64,000 nt of DNA from Sphingobium subterraneum. Its GTDB lineage: Bacteria; Pseudomonadota; Alphaproteobacteria; Sphingomonadales; Sphingomonadaceae. The DNA is taken from NCBI RefSeq assembly GCF_014199435.1, contig NZ_JACIJP010000003.1, positions 62,001 to 126,000 of the forward strand, given 5' to 3'. The stretch's first letter is position 1. The number at the start of each line of letters is the position of its first letter. The notes below the pieces were generated by a model. The model had not been told where the DNA came from. It saw nothing but the letters and a program-made list of their open reading frames with translations, and made no database searches. A program made the position numbers and the translations under genes. Positions 18,505 through 26,743 of the stretch are shown here, piece after piece.

Positions 18505-19440
18505 GTGCAGGACCAGGACCGAATAATAATCATTGGCTCCGGTCATGTGGGCGCCACGACAGCTTACGCACTGATGCTGCGCGCCCTGTTCCGGGAAATC
18601 ATTTTGATCGACCGCGACGAAGCGCTGGCTGAAGCGGAGGCAATGGACATTTCCGACGCTGGGGTACTGGCGCGGCCTACCCATGTTCGATCAGGCAATT
18701 TTGCCGATGCCGCCTCCGCCAGAATCGCGGTGCTGACCGCCGGGGCCGCGACCCATGGCAGCGAAAGCCGGCTGTCCGTCACAGCACGGAGCGCCGATAT
18801 CGTACAATCCTGCATTCGGGACCTGGTCGCCGCTGGCTTCGACGGTCTGCTGATCGTTGCAGCTAATTCCGTCGACCTCATGGCATGGGTTGCGAAAGAC
18901 GTTTCCGGCTTTCCCGGGCATCGCGTGATCGGAACCGGCACGTTGCTCGACTCCAGCCGTTTGCAGCAGACCATAGCGGCGCGCCTCAATGTCGCTGCTT
19001 CCTCTGTTGACGCCCTGATGATCGGCGAGCATGGCGACAGCTCCGTCGCGGCCCTTTCCATCGCGCGGATCGGCGGTGTCGCGCTTGAGAGCATCGAAGC
19101 GGGAACTCGTCCGAACGCAGCGGACCTGGCAGAGGAAGTGCGGGGAGCGGCCTATAAAATCATCGAGGGAAAGGGCTACACCTCGTTTGGCGTTGCCACG
19201 GCCATCGTGCGAATTTGCGAGGCCATCGTGCGCGACGAGCATGCGGTTGTCCCGGTATCGACACTGCTGACGGGCCAATATGGCATAACGGACCTGTATT
19301 TGAGCCTGCCCTGCATATTGGGGGAAACGGGCGTTGAACGCGTACTGACGCCGCATCTGAGCCAGAGCGAGACGGCCGCCCTGATCGCGTCCGCGAACAT
19401 GCTCCGTACGGCGAAGCACGCGCTGGATCGGGGCGCATAA
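18505..19440 (+). CDS. Lactate/malate dehydrogenase-like NAD-dependent oxidoreductase
   Basis: A 311-residue member of the L-lactate/malate dehydrogenase family. It has the NAD-binding motif IIIGSGHVGATTA, acidic IDRD at the end of the second strand, a conserved Arg89 in ESRL, NSVDLM in place of the usual NPVD, GTGTLLDSSRL, and the catalytic His176 in IGEHGDSS. The specificity position that is Gln in lactate and Arg in malate dehydrogenases aligns with Thr83, so the substrate is uncertain. Start is GTG 18505, behind GGGAG at a good distance. The gene is convergent with the GNAT gene. Confidence 0.8.
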   Translation: MQDQDRIIIIGSGHVGATTAYALMLRALFREIILIDRDEALAEAEAMDISDAGVLARPTHVRSGNFADAASARIAVLTAGAATHGSESRLSVTARSADIVQSCIRDLVAAGFDGLLIVAANSVDLMAWVAKDVSGFPGHRVIGTGTLLDSSRLQQTIAARLNVAASSVDALMIGEHGDSSVAALSIARIGGVALESIEAGTRPNAADLAEEVRGAAYKIIEGKGYTSFGVATAIVRICEAIVRDEHAVVPVSTLLTGQYGITDLYLSLPCILGETGVERVLTPHLSQSETAALIASANMLRTAKHALDRGA

Positions 19441-19461
19441 GGAGCGAGTGCCCGATGTCCC

Positions 19462-20055
19462 TCATTTGCGGGGGGGCTGGGTCGCGTCCTCCAATCTTGC
19501 TGTTACAAGCATCAGCGTGGCGTCTCCCGGGCAGGATGTTACCGTGAAACCCATTTCCCGTTCGAGTTCGATGGCGGCGTGATTGTCCCGGCTTTCGATG
19601 GCCTCAAGGGTCTTTATGCCCTTAGCCCGGGCGAAACGACTGACATGTTCGAGCAACGTCCAGCTGGCCCCGCGATTCTTGTAATCGGGTACGATCGCCA
19701 TGGCGACTTCGGCCCGTTCCAACGCAGGATCGGCCACCAGCATGGCCGCCGCGAACACCGTCGTCCGATCCTTGTCATAGGCCAGGAAATTCTCTGTCGT
19801 GCGATGGTCGTAATCGGTCATCGCTTCGAGTTGATCCTGGCCGACCCTTTGCACGGACGAAAGAAAACGAAAGCGTAAATCAGCCGGAGTGACATGGTCG
19901 AAGAATCGAGCCAGAGCCGCCTGATCGCCCGACGTCGCGGGCCGGACAAAAAATTCAAAGCCCGACCGCGTGGTGAGATACCCCTTCCAGTCAGGCTCGC
20001 CCGGCAGGCAATCGGGTAGCGGATCAGCAGGAAGGGCAAAATCGGCGCCGCTCAT
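19462..20055 (-). CDS. GNAT family N-acetyltransferase
   Basis: A 197-residue protein with a single GNAT domain: VRPATSGDQAALARFFDHVT at the N-side, EVAMAIVPDYKNRGASWTLL (acetyl-CoA pyrophosphate loop, with RGAS in place of the usual RGxG/A) and NHAAIELEREMGF at the end. The N-terminal FRFLSSV phrase resembles the acetyltransferase domain of Pat-type protein acetylases, but there is no acyl-CoA-synthetase part. ATG 20055 is favoured because AAAGGA lies 8 bp upstream; two nearby in-frame ATGs are too close to it. Confidence 0.85.
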   Translation of the reverse strand: MSGADFALPADPLPDCLPGEPDWKGYLTTRSGFEFFVRPATSGDQAALARFFDHVTPADLRFRFLSSVQRVGQDQLEAMTDYDHRTTENFLAYDKDRTTVFAAAMLVADPALERAEVAMAIVPDYKNRGASWTLLEHVSRFARAKGIKTLEAIESRDNHAAIELEREMGFTVTSCPGDATLMLVTARLEDATQPPRK

Positions 20056-20157
20056 GGGCATATCCTTTGTGTTCGGAGGCAATGCTCTCCTCGCAGGGAA
20101 GTGGGAGGACCGTTGCCGGGTGCTTAAAACAACAGCGCGTTGGGCAGCGGCCCTGCC

Positions 20158-21216
20158 CTAAACCACATTTGGCCGTTCCACGGGTTCGGCCTTAGGGTCC
20201 CGGGAATGGGTGTGATTTATGACCACCGTAATACCGGGAGATCCTTCTTCGATGGTAACGCTCGCGTCCAACTGATTGGCCAAGGCTTCCACAATACTGC
20301 TGCCGAGACCCGGCTTGGCATCAGCAAACGACTGGGACGTTCCGACGCCGTCATCGCTGACGGAGAGCACCCAATCGGCCTTGTCAGCATGATAATCGAC
20401 GAGGATTTTTCCTGGCCGCTCACCGGGAAAGGCGTGCTTGAGCGCATTGATGACCAGCTCCGTCACGATCAACCCGAGGCTGACGGAGATGTCAGCGCTG
20501 ACGCTGCTCCCATCGGCATCCACCACGAGCGATATCTGATCGTGATTGTGGATCATCGAGGCGCCCAAACTCTGGCACAGCTGTGTGAAATATCCTTTCA
20601 ACTCCACGTCCCCCAGCCGGGATGCGGCCAGTTGCTGCTGCAACGTAGCGATCGACATCACCCGGTTGTGCGCATCATGAAGATGATTGCGCGCTTCGTC
20701 GGACTGCACGTTCCGCGCGCTTTGCAGGAGAACGCTGGCAATGATCTGGAGGCTGTTGGCCACGCGATGCTGAAGCTCCCGAAGCAGGATCGCTTTCTCG
20801 CGCAGCAGATCGTCCTTCAGTTTCTCGCTGATCCGCGCCTCGGTCACATCGGAAATAGTGAGCAGCAGGCGCGCCTGGTCAGCATCGCCGTAATGGAGTT
20901 TTTGTGCGTTGAGGACGAGGCGGCGGGGTGCCGCATCTCCCTTGAGTTCCATTTCGTAGGAATCGATCCGCGCATGCCCGTCCAGAGTGGCCGTGAGCAG
21001 CGAACGCAGCTGCGGCATGTCCCATTCCCCCTTTCCTACCGCGAAAATGGGCCGACCCGCGACGTTCTGGGGTTGCAACAGGAACGCGCGATAGAAGGAC
21101 GTGCTACCGGCGATGATGTTCAACGCGCCGTCGAGCAACAATGCAGGCGCTGCCGACGAAGCAATGATCGCCAGCGCGAGGCTGTCCGCGACATCGGGAT
21201 GGACGGCTTGACTCAT
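20158..21216 (-). CDS. Sensor histidine kinase, HisKA_2 type with N-terminal PAS-like domain
   Basis: A 352-residue kinase without transmembrane segments. Residues about 20-125 look like a PAS domain. A linker then leads to the HisKA_2 phosphoacceptor helix with His150 in ELQHRVANSLQ. The ATPase domain shows LGLIVTELVINALKHAF (N box), VSDDGVG (G1) and KPGLGSSIVEAL (G2). In alphaproteobacteria such soluble kinases often feed the PhyR general stress response or act as light sensors, but the PAS domain here lacks an obvious LOV-type GRNCRFLQ motif. ATG 21216 follows AAAGGGG. The 260 bp upstream show no other gene. Confidence 0.9.
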   Translation of the reverse strand: MSQAVHPDVADSLALAIIASSAAPALLLDGALNIIAGSTSFYRAFLLQPQNVAGRPIFAVGKGEWDMPQLRSLLTATLDGHARIDSYEMELKGDAAPRRLVLNAQKLHYGDADQARLLLTISDVTEARISEKLKDDLLREKAILLRELQHRVANSLQIIASVLLQSARNVQSDEARNHLHDAHNRVMSIATLQQQLAASRLGDVELKGYFTQLCQSLGASMIHNHDQISLVVDADGSSVSADISVSLGLIVTELVINALKHAFPGERPGKILVDYHADKADWVLSVSDDGVGTSQSFADAKPGLGSSIVEALANQLDASVTIEEGSPGITVVINHTHSRDPKAEPVERPNVV

Positions 21217-21476
21217 GGCTGCGCCCCTTTCTGGGGTATACGGCAGAGCCTCTGGGTTGAGGATCCTGATCCGCATCGGTGCAAGCCGATCACTCCATGT
21301 TCTAGAGGCAGCCTAACTCGCTAACGCACCATAACACATCCTGTTTCAAAGCTCGCCTCTATTCGGGAGCGCGCGGATATTCGCGGCGTAAGTGTGAATG
21401 CACCACGATCGTTGCGCCACGAATTTCAAAACAGGGCCGCTCTCGGTCCGTCATCGGAACGAAGATAATTGGAAGG

Positions 21477-22565
21477 TTATGCGACTTCCGCATCCAACGG
21501 CGGGTAATCGACATAGCCCTCGGCGCCCTGACTGTACCAGGTCGCCATGTTCGTCTCTACCAGTTCTACACCTCGTTCAAGCCGCGCAGGGAGATCCGGA
21601 TTGCCGATGAACGGCCTGCCGAAGCTGATCGCGTCTGCTTTGCCTGCCGCCAGATCCGCCTGTGCCCGCTCCAGCGAATAGTCCGAATTGAGAACCAGCG
21701 GTCCGGAGAAATGCTTGCGGATGACCGGAGATTGCTGGGGCTGATCGCTTCGACCGAAAGTGCCATCTGGTCCGGGTTCGCGGAGCTCGAGAAATGCGAT
21801 GCCGATACGCTCAAGCCCCTGTGCGACCAGCGTGAAAAGTGGCTCCGGGTTGCTGTCGATCACTCCCTGGGTGTCGCCATTGGGCGACAGGCGAACGGCC
21901 GTACGCCCCGCGCCGATCTCATCGGCTATCGCCTGGGTGACCTCGAACAGCAGCCTCGCGCGGTTTTCCGGCGACCCGCCATAGATATCGTTGCGGTGGT
22001 TGCTGCTATCGCGGAGGAACTGGTCGATCAGATAGCCATTGGCGGCGTGGAGCTGAACACCATCGAACCCGGCGGCGATCGCATTTCTGGCGGCCTTCCG
22101 GTAGTCCTCGATCAGTGCAGGAATCTCGTCGATCCGCAGCGCGCGCGCCTGCGCATAGGGCTGTTTGCCAGAATAGGTGTGGGCCATATCCGGCGCGGTG
22201 GTCGCGCTCGCCGAGACCGGTGCTTCGCCATCGAGAAAATCGGGATGGACGATCCGCCCCATATGCCACAGCTGCAGGAAGATATGCCCGCCTGCATCGT
22301 GCACCGCTTGGGTGACAGGTTTCCACGCATCGACCTGCTCGTCGGACCAGATCCCGGGCGCGAATGGCCAGCCGAGCCCTTGCCGGCTGATCCCGGTCGC
22401 TTCGCTGATGATCAGCCCCGCGCCAGCCCGCTGCCCGTAATAGGTCGCCATGACGGGTGTGGGCACATGGTCGCGGGTCGCGCGGGCGCGGGTCAGCGGC
22501 GCCATGAACACGCGATTGGGAAGTGTGAGTTTGCCTAGGGTGACAGGATCAAAAATCGTCGCCAT
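21477..22565 (-). CDS. NADH:flavin oxidoreductase, old yellow enzyme family
   Basis: A 362-residue FMN-binding TIM-barrel enzyme. The N-terminus MATIFDPVTLGKLTLPNRVFMAPLT is shown by its first strand (LPNRVFMAPLTR), followed by GLIISEATGI, LQLWHMGRIVHPDF, the substrate-binding HAANGYLIDQFL, the NDIYGGSPENRARLLFEV segment and C-terminal DAISFGRPFIGNPDLP. Members (NemA, YqjM, OPR) reduce activated C=C bonds, N-ethylmaleimide or nitro compounds. The start is set by AAGGAT upstream of 22565. It is the last core gene before the tRNA-Phe island. Confidence 0.93.
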   Translation of the reverse strand: MATIFDPVTLGKLTLPNRVFMAPLTRARATRDHVPTPVMATYYGQRAGAGLIISEATGISRQGLGWPFAPGIWSDEQVDAWKPVTQAVHDAGGHIFLQLWHMGRIVHPDFLDGEAPVSASATTAPDMAHTYSGKQPYAQARALRIDEIPALIEDYRKAARNAIAAGFDGVQLHAANGYLIDQFLRDSSNHRNDIYGGSPENRARLLFEVTQAIADEIGAGRTAVRLSPNGDTQGVIDSNPEPLFTLVAQGLERIGIAFLELREPGPDGTFGRSDQPQQSPVIRKHFSGPLVLNSDYSLERAQADLAAGKADAISFGRPFIGNPDLPARLERGVELVETNMATWYSQGAEGYVDYPPLDAEVA

Positions 22566-22958
22566 GTGATTATCCTTCGCTGCCCGCATCCTTCCTCAGG
22601 CAGCGGTTCGACTGCGCTCAACTGGGAAGCCTGCGCGAGAGATTCAATCGACACGCGACGCAACATAATCTTGTGCATCGGTCACAAGAAGTTGTGTGGC
22701 GAAGTCTTTACAGCTTTCCAGTTCACGCCTGAATGGCCACAGCGTCAAGCTGGCTTCGGCTCAAAACCGCAAATGCCCACGCCGCGCTCGCTTAACGAAC
22801 GACAGGGCCTGCATTCCCAAATCGCGATGTGGAGGACGGATATGTTGGCGGATACGGTCTGGTGCAACGGCTCCGGTCCCTACCCGCAGGCGGCTGCCGC
22901 AGTCTGTTGCCCCAGCGGACCACGCACGAGGACAACATATCGCTACGTCATTGAGAAA
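22566..22958. other. Gene-free region outside the left end of the island
   Basis: About 390 bp that hold the promoter region of the old-yellow-enzyme gene and, near 22901-22958, a stretch resembling the sequence beside tRNA-Phe at about 38904-38972. It includes one TGTTGCCCC motif at 22905. No supported gene is visible; open frames running through it read across the tRNA fragment. Confidence 0.5.
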
Positions 22959-23003
22959 TGGTGCCCGGGGACGGAGTCGAACCGCCGACACTGCGATTTT
23001 CAG
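22959..23003 (-). repeat. attachment-site copy: 45-bp 3' fragment of tRNA-Phe
   Basis: Identical over 45 bp to the CCA, acceptor 3' strand, T-arm, variable loop and anticodon-side part of the tRNA-Phe at 38973-39048. It diverges immediately after 23003. It marks the tRNA-distal end of the island. Weaker similarity continues outwards to about 22901. Confidence 0.92.
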
Positions 23004-23135
23004 CGGCGCCGAAGCTCCTTCCAGGAGACTTCAATGGATGGCAAGGACCTTCAATTTCTGCGGCCCTTTCAGACTGTTGGCGGCGTCAACCTCACCCACG
23101 CAAAGGCAAGGTCTTTCACCTGCTATCACCGCGTC

Positions 23136-23156
23136 TGTTGCCCCATTGTTGCCCCG
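23136..23156. repeat. Tandem TGTTGCCCC repeat, left end of island
   Basis: TGTTGCCCC occurs twice with a 2-bp spacer (an 11-bp period). The same 21 bp recur at 30137-30157, a one-base-shorter version at 38907-38926, and a single unit at 22905-22913. Confidence 0.75.
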
Positions 23157-23273
23157 GCTGAATTTGACAAGGTTATGCCCAAGCTCTCGCCAGCAATTCT
23201 GAAACAATATAGTTGCCGATGCTCCGATATCGGATAATGACATGGCATAAAGATAGCACGCGGACGGGGGTGT

Positions 23274-23939
23274 ATGTTGGCTTTCTTCTCGGGCGCGGTC
23301 GCCATAGCGACTGTTCTTGTTACTGAGCAGGCTGCTCATGATGAAAAGACCTCCGCTGTGGTGGCTGCGGATGTTTCAAATGGTAAGAGTAACTGCGAGC
23401 TACACATATGGCCCGCCGCTAGTATGAGTTCACTCGGCGAAGGCGCGTTGCTCAATCACGTACAGGGCCAAGCTTTACGCGACGCAAAAATTCCAGTTTC
23501 CACGCCCTTGGAGCCGGAGCAACAGATACGTCTTCTTACATCACTCGATTTACCCTCCGCAACTGACCATCGGGGCTATAGTATCAATGTTCATCCCGAA
23601 CCTGCGTCCCATCGGCTGATCGGTGCACCTCATATTCGCCGCACGTCATCAACAGCCCGTTGTTATGCAGAAATGTCCTTGGACAAAATATTCTACCATT
23701 ATTCGCCATTGATGAAGGCGGAACTCCGCACCCTCGTCACCTTCGATGACTTTGGAGAAGGCACCGAAGCGCGCTCCATCTTTTCGAGTTGGGGTACTGC
23801 ACCTTTGTCAGCTTTTCCTCCAAAGACAATAGAGGGGCGCGATGCCGCGCTCAGCGATCTCAATTCCGCGTTTGTTGCAAGCCTAAAGGCATTTGCTGCC
23901 CACATGCTTGAAGCAAAAACGAAGCAGAAACACCAATAA
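23274..23939 (+). CDS. Secreted protein of unknown function, first of a paralogous pair
   Basis: A 221-residue protein with an N-terminal hydrophobic signal-like segment (MLAFFSGAVAIATVLVTE). Mature-part landmarks are NCELHIWPA near residue 40, ARCYAEMSLDKIFYHYS near residue 125, LRTLVTFDDFGEG, and SSWGTAPLSAFPPKTIEGRDAA. The downstream gene encodes a protein with the same landmarks in the same order, so the two are paralogs. Two conserved Cys probably form a disulfide after export. I do not recognise the family. It is first in a four-gene same-strand cassette reaching 27523; the start is ATG 23274, with GGGGG a few bases upstream. Confidence 0.75.
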   Translation: MLAFFSGAVAIATVLVTEQAAHDEKTSAVVAADVSNGKSNCELHIWPAASMSSLGEGALLNHVQGQALRDAKIPVSTPLEPEQQIRLLTSLDLPSATDHRGYSINVHPEPASHRLIGAPHIRRTSSTARCYAEMSLDKIFYHYSPLMKAELRTLVTFDDFGEGTEARSIFSSWGTAPLSAFPPKTIEGRDAALSDLNSAFVASLKAFAAHMLEAKTKQKHQ

Positions 23940-23968
23940 TCCGCAAAACAACAGAAATGGAGAGGTAA

Positions 23969-24700
23969 ATGAAGAAGATAAGCTATCTGCTATGCATCGG
24001 TTGTATGATGGTCTCGACATTAGCGGCGGCCCAAGAAGCCGCCCCCGTGGCGTCAACTGCACCGGAGGAAGCACCCTCGGCAGCGCAGGCCGCTGTTGCC
24101 GCAGATCAAGCAACGTCCAATGGGTGCGAAATTCACATTTGGCCTGCCGAGCGGTTCACTGCCCGCACCACTGGCTGGCTAAGCGGGTTTGGTGCCATCG
24201 GAGCAATGGCGGATGCGTCCGGCCACGCTACTGGCGATGCGGCGCGACGGGGTAATCTTGCATCTGCGCTCGAAAGCGAAAGCCAGACCCAGCTCCTCGC
24301 TTCCATGGATCTCGTCAAGTTGCTCAATACGCAATCTGCAACCATCATCCGTCACAGTGAGCCTCTCGACCGTAAGACGGTGAACAAGATCATGGAGCGC
24401 CGCGCTCAATCGCAGTCGCCTTGCTACTCAGAACTGATGGTCACCGATATTTTCTATCAGAAGGCTGCTATCTATGGCCGTTCGCTGAAAACCCTTTTCA
24501 TGTTCCGGCGGTTTGGCGCAGCACAAACGAACCCTGCAATCTATAAGGGTTGGGGCGGAAACGGGCTGAAGCTTTTCCCACCCAAAGAGGGCGAAGATGT
24601 TCAGGCCGCTAACGCGGAACTGGTAAGCGTTTTCAAATCTGATTTTGAAGAATTTGCCAAAAACGCGCGCATGTCTCCAGCGCTGGCGTCAGCGAAATAG
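23969..24700 (+). CDS. Secreted protein of unknown function, second of a paralogous pair
   Basis: A 243-residue protein with a clear signal peptide (MKKISYLLCIGCMMVSTLAAAQ, cleavage expected after AAA). An Ala/Pro-rich linker is followed by a domain sharing with the upstream protein the motifs CEIHIWPAERF, PCYSELMVTDIFYQ, LKTLFMFRRFG and YKGWGGNGLKLFPPKEGEDVQAAN. The gene begins 29 bp after the upstream stop, with GGAGAGG just before the ATG. The central GWLSGFGAIGAMADASGHATGDA stretch is Gly/Ala-rich and weakly hydrophobic. No known function is assigned. The conserved Cys pair and export signal suggest a periplasmic or surface role. Confidence 0.78.
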   Translation: MKKISYLLCIGCMMVSTLAAAQEAAPVASTAPEEAPSAAQAAVAADQATSNGCEIHIWPAERFTARTTGWLSGFGAIGAMADASGHATGDAARRGNLASALESESQTQLLASMDLVKLLNTQSATIIRHSEPLDRKTVNKIMERRAQSQSPCYSELMVTDIFYQKAAIYGRSLKTLFMFRRFGAAQTNPAIYKGWGGNGLKLFPPKEGEDVQAANAELVSVFKSDFEEFAKNARMSPALASAK

Positions 24701-24792
24701 AATATGTTATGACGAAGCTGAGCGTAACACGGTGTTTTCGTTCAGCTTCGTTTCCCAAACAGTACTCAATCACATGACAGGGGCAAGAGTGT

Positions 24793-26742
24793 ATGGCCCG
24801 ATCACTGTTCAAGATCGGAATACTTACTGCGATCTGCTTCTGTTGCGCGAACACCGACGTTTTCGCTGATGGCGGCAAGAATAGACAATCAAGGACGAGC
24901 GACAAGGTTGCCTCGGTTGCTAAATCCCAAGACATAATTCCCGATGCCGCAACTTTCGACGCATTCGCCAGAACCGAACGTGCGGGCCGATTTATGGAAC
25001 TACCGCAAGTCATGTTTGCGATCGACCGAAGCAAGGTCCCTGCCCGCGTTATCTGGATCAACACTAAGCAATACCGTTTCCATTATGATTATCTGCGGTC
25101 AGCCTATCTGACCCTGGCAGATGCCGAAATTTTTAATGCCACCAACTATTCGCGGCCCGACCGGCGGTTTTTATTGGGATCTGTAGTTCGCTATCCCCGC
25201 CTCGTTCGATATGGAGTAGAGTTCTGGGAGGGCGATATCTTGCAATCGGAATTGCTGGCAGGTGCTATGCGGGATTTGCAAGAATCCTTCTTCGTACCAC
25301 TCACGTTTAAACCCAATTCAGATAGCCAGCGAGAGGCGGCCGCCAAGGCCGGACTTACTACAATCGGCATTGAAGAGGCTTATGGCAGCGCCGAGCAGCT
25401 TGTTCTGAATCCCGGCCGGGCGGTGGGTCGGCTCATGCTCGTCGCGGACGGCGATGAAAATGCTCTCCTGCCTGGCGACATCGCTTTGCTGACCACCGTT
25501 CCGGTGCGAATGCCGCCGGTCGCGGGCATCATATCCGCATCTTTTACAACACCGATCAACCATATTAGCCTGCTAGCCAAGACATGGCGTATCCCCAATG
25601 CGTATCGAAACGGCGCGGACAGTCTGTTCGCCGCCCTCATCGGCAAACAGGTTGTGCTGGACACAAGGAAATCGCCCGTCGTCATCCGAGAAGCCACCGT
25701 GCACGAGATTGCCGAGAATGCAAAATTCCGTCGTTTACGGGCAGTGCAGGCTGCTCCGGCGGATGTCACCTATTCTGGCTTGCCTACATTATCTGAACAG
25801 GATGCCAAATGGTCGCGCCGCACAGGTGCCAAGGCGGCCAATCTTGCGGAAGTTGCAGCCCTTGCCCGCCGCGATCCTTATCATATGTTCGATGTGCCCG
25901 AGGGGTTTAGCGTACCTTTTTCATTCTATGAACGTTTTGTCGTTGCGAATAAGATCGATCAGCAGATCAACCGGTTACTAGATGATCCCCGGCTGAGCGA
26001 TGCTGAATGCCGAACAAAGGAGCTCGCTCGGATCAGACAATTATTTGCTCAGGGCCATATTCCGCCTACCGATTTTGCTATGATCGCATCGAAGCGCTTA
26101 TCCTTGCTTGGCGACAAAGGGGTTTTCGTCCGATCCTCTACAAATGCCGAGGATCTGCCGCGCTTCAACGGGGCGGGACTTTATGACACTCTACCGAATG
26201 TCAAGGCCTCGGAAGATCTGGAACGTGCGATAAAGACCGTGTGGGGCTCGCTCTGGAACGACCGCGCTTTTGCAGCGCGTGAAAGCGCGGGCATCAATCA
26301 TCGCTCCGTCCGCGCCGCTATTCTCATTCAGCGCGGTATAGACGCTGATGCTGCGGGCGTGATGACCACAATTGATCCGTTTGATGAAAACGCCGACGAG
26401 AGGCGCCTCTTTCTCGCTGCTAAACGTGGACTTGGCATTCGCGTGGTCGAAGGCAAGAAAATCGCCGAACAATTAATTTATCGGCCTGACCTTAACTCGG
26501 TGCAGGTTCTCACTCGATCACAAGACGATGTCATGCTGCATTTCGGTCCAGGTGGCGGGATTGAGGAAATCCAAACCATTGCGGATCGCGCTGTCCTCGC
26601 GGATGCCCTCGTTGCACGGCTCGGAAAAATCGGTCTAGCGATTCAGTCTGCATTTGACGGACGACCACAGGACATCGAATGGCTCGTGGTGGGTGGCCGC
26701 ATATTGATTGTCCAGTCGCGTAATTATGTAAAGGGGCACTGA
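24793..26742 (+). CDS. Exported dikinase-like protein: phosphohistidine domain followed by PEP/pyruvate-binding (ATP-grasp) domain
   Basis: A 649-residue protein with a signal peptide (KIGILTAICFCCANTDVFA). Residues about 225-310 resemble the swivelling phosphohistidine domain of PEP synthase/dikinases: PPVAGIISASFTTPINHISL, with candidate His257, then KTWRIPNAY. Residues about 340-649 are the PPDK_N ATP-grasp fold: TGAKAANLAEV (Lys347), FVRSSTNAEDLPRFNGAGLY, DAAGVMTTIDPFDE, AAKRGLGIRVVEGK, and DIEW at 627-630. The PEP-binding barrel of PEP synthase is absent and the domain order matches glucan water dikinases, not PpsA. The first 200 residues are unassigned. The substrate is unknown, and an ATP-dependent enzyme with an export signal is odd. 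The next gene starts 1 bp after its stop. Confidence 0.8.
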   Translation: MARSLFKIGILTAICFCCANTDVFADGGKNRQSRTSDKVASVAKSQDIIPDAATFDAFARTERAGRFMELPQVMFAIDRSKVPARVIWINTKQYRFHYDYLRSAYLTLADAEIFNATNYSRPDRRFLLGSVVRYPRLVRYGVEFWEGDILQSELLAGAMRDLQESFFVPLTFKPNSDSQREAAAKAGLTTIGIEEAYGSAEQLVLNPGRAVGRLMLVADGDENALLPGDIALLTTVPVRMPPVAGIISASFTTPINHISLLAKTWRIPNAYRNGADSLFAALIGKQVVLDTRKSPVVIREATVHEIAENAKFRRLRAVQAAPADVTYSGLPTLSEQDAKWSRRTGAKAANLAEVAALARRDPYHMFDVPEGFSVPFSFYERFVVANKIDQQINRLLDDPRLSDAECRTKELARIRQLFAQGHIPPTDFAMIASKRLSLLGDKGVFVRSSTNAEDLPRFNGAGLYDTLPNVKASEDLERAIKTVWGSLWNDRAFAARESAGINHRSVRAAILIQRGIDADAAGVMTTIDPFDENADERRLFLAAKRGLGIRVVEGKKIAEQLIYRPDLNSVQVLTRSQDDVMLHFGPGGGIEEIQTIADRAVLADALVARLGKIGLAIQSAFDGRPQDIEWLVVGGRILIVQSRNYVKGH

Positions 26743-26743
26743 T

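Noticed and set aside
21457..21482. GGAAC followed by GTT, resembling a general-stress sigma-factor promoter
   Set aside because: Spacing is one base short of the usual 16-17 and it points into the 3' end of an opposite-strand gene with no target.
22566..23237. Frame encoding WCPGTESNRRHCDFQ
   Set aside because: This peptide is a known product of reading through a tRNA-Phe gene; the frame crosses the 45-bp tRNA fragment and is not a protein gene. The same applies to the frame at 38916-39128.
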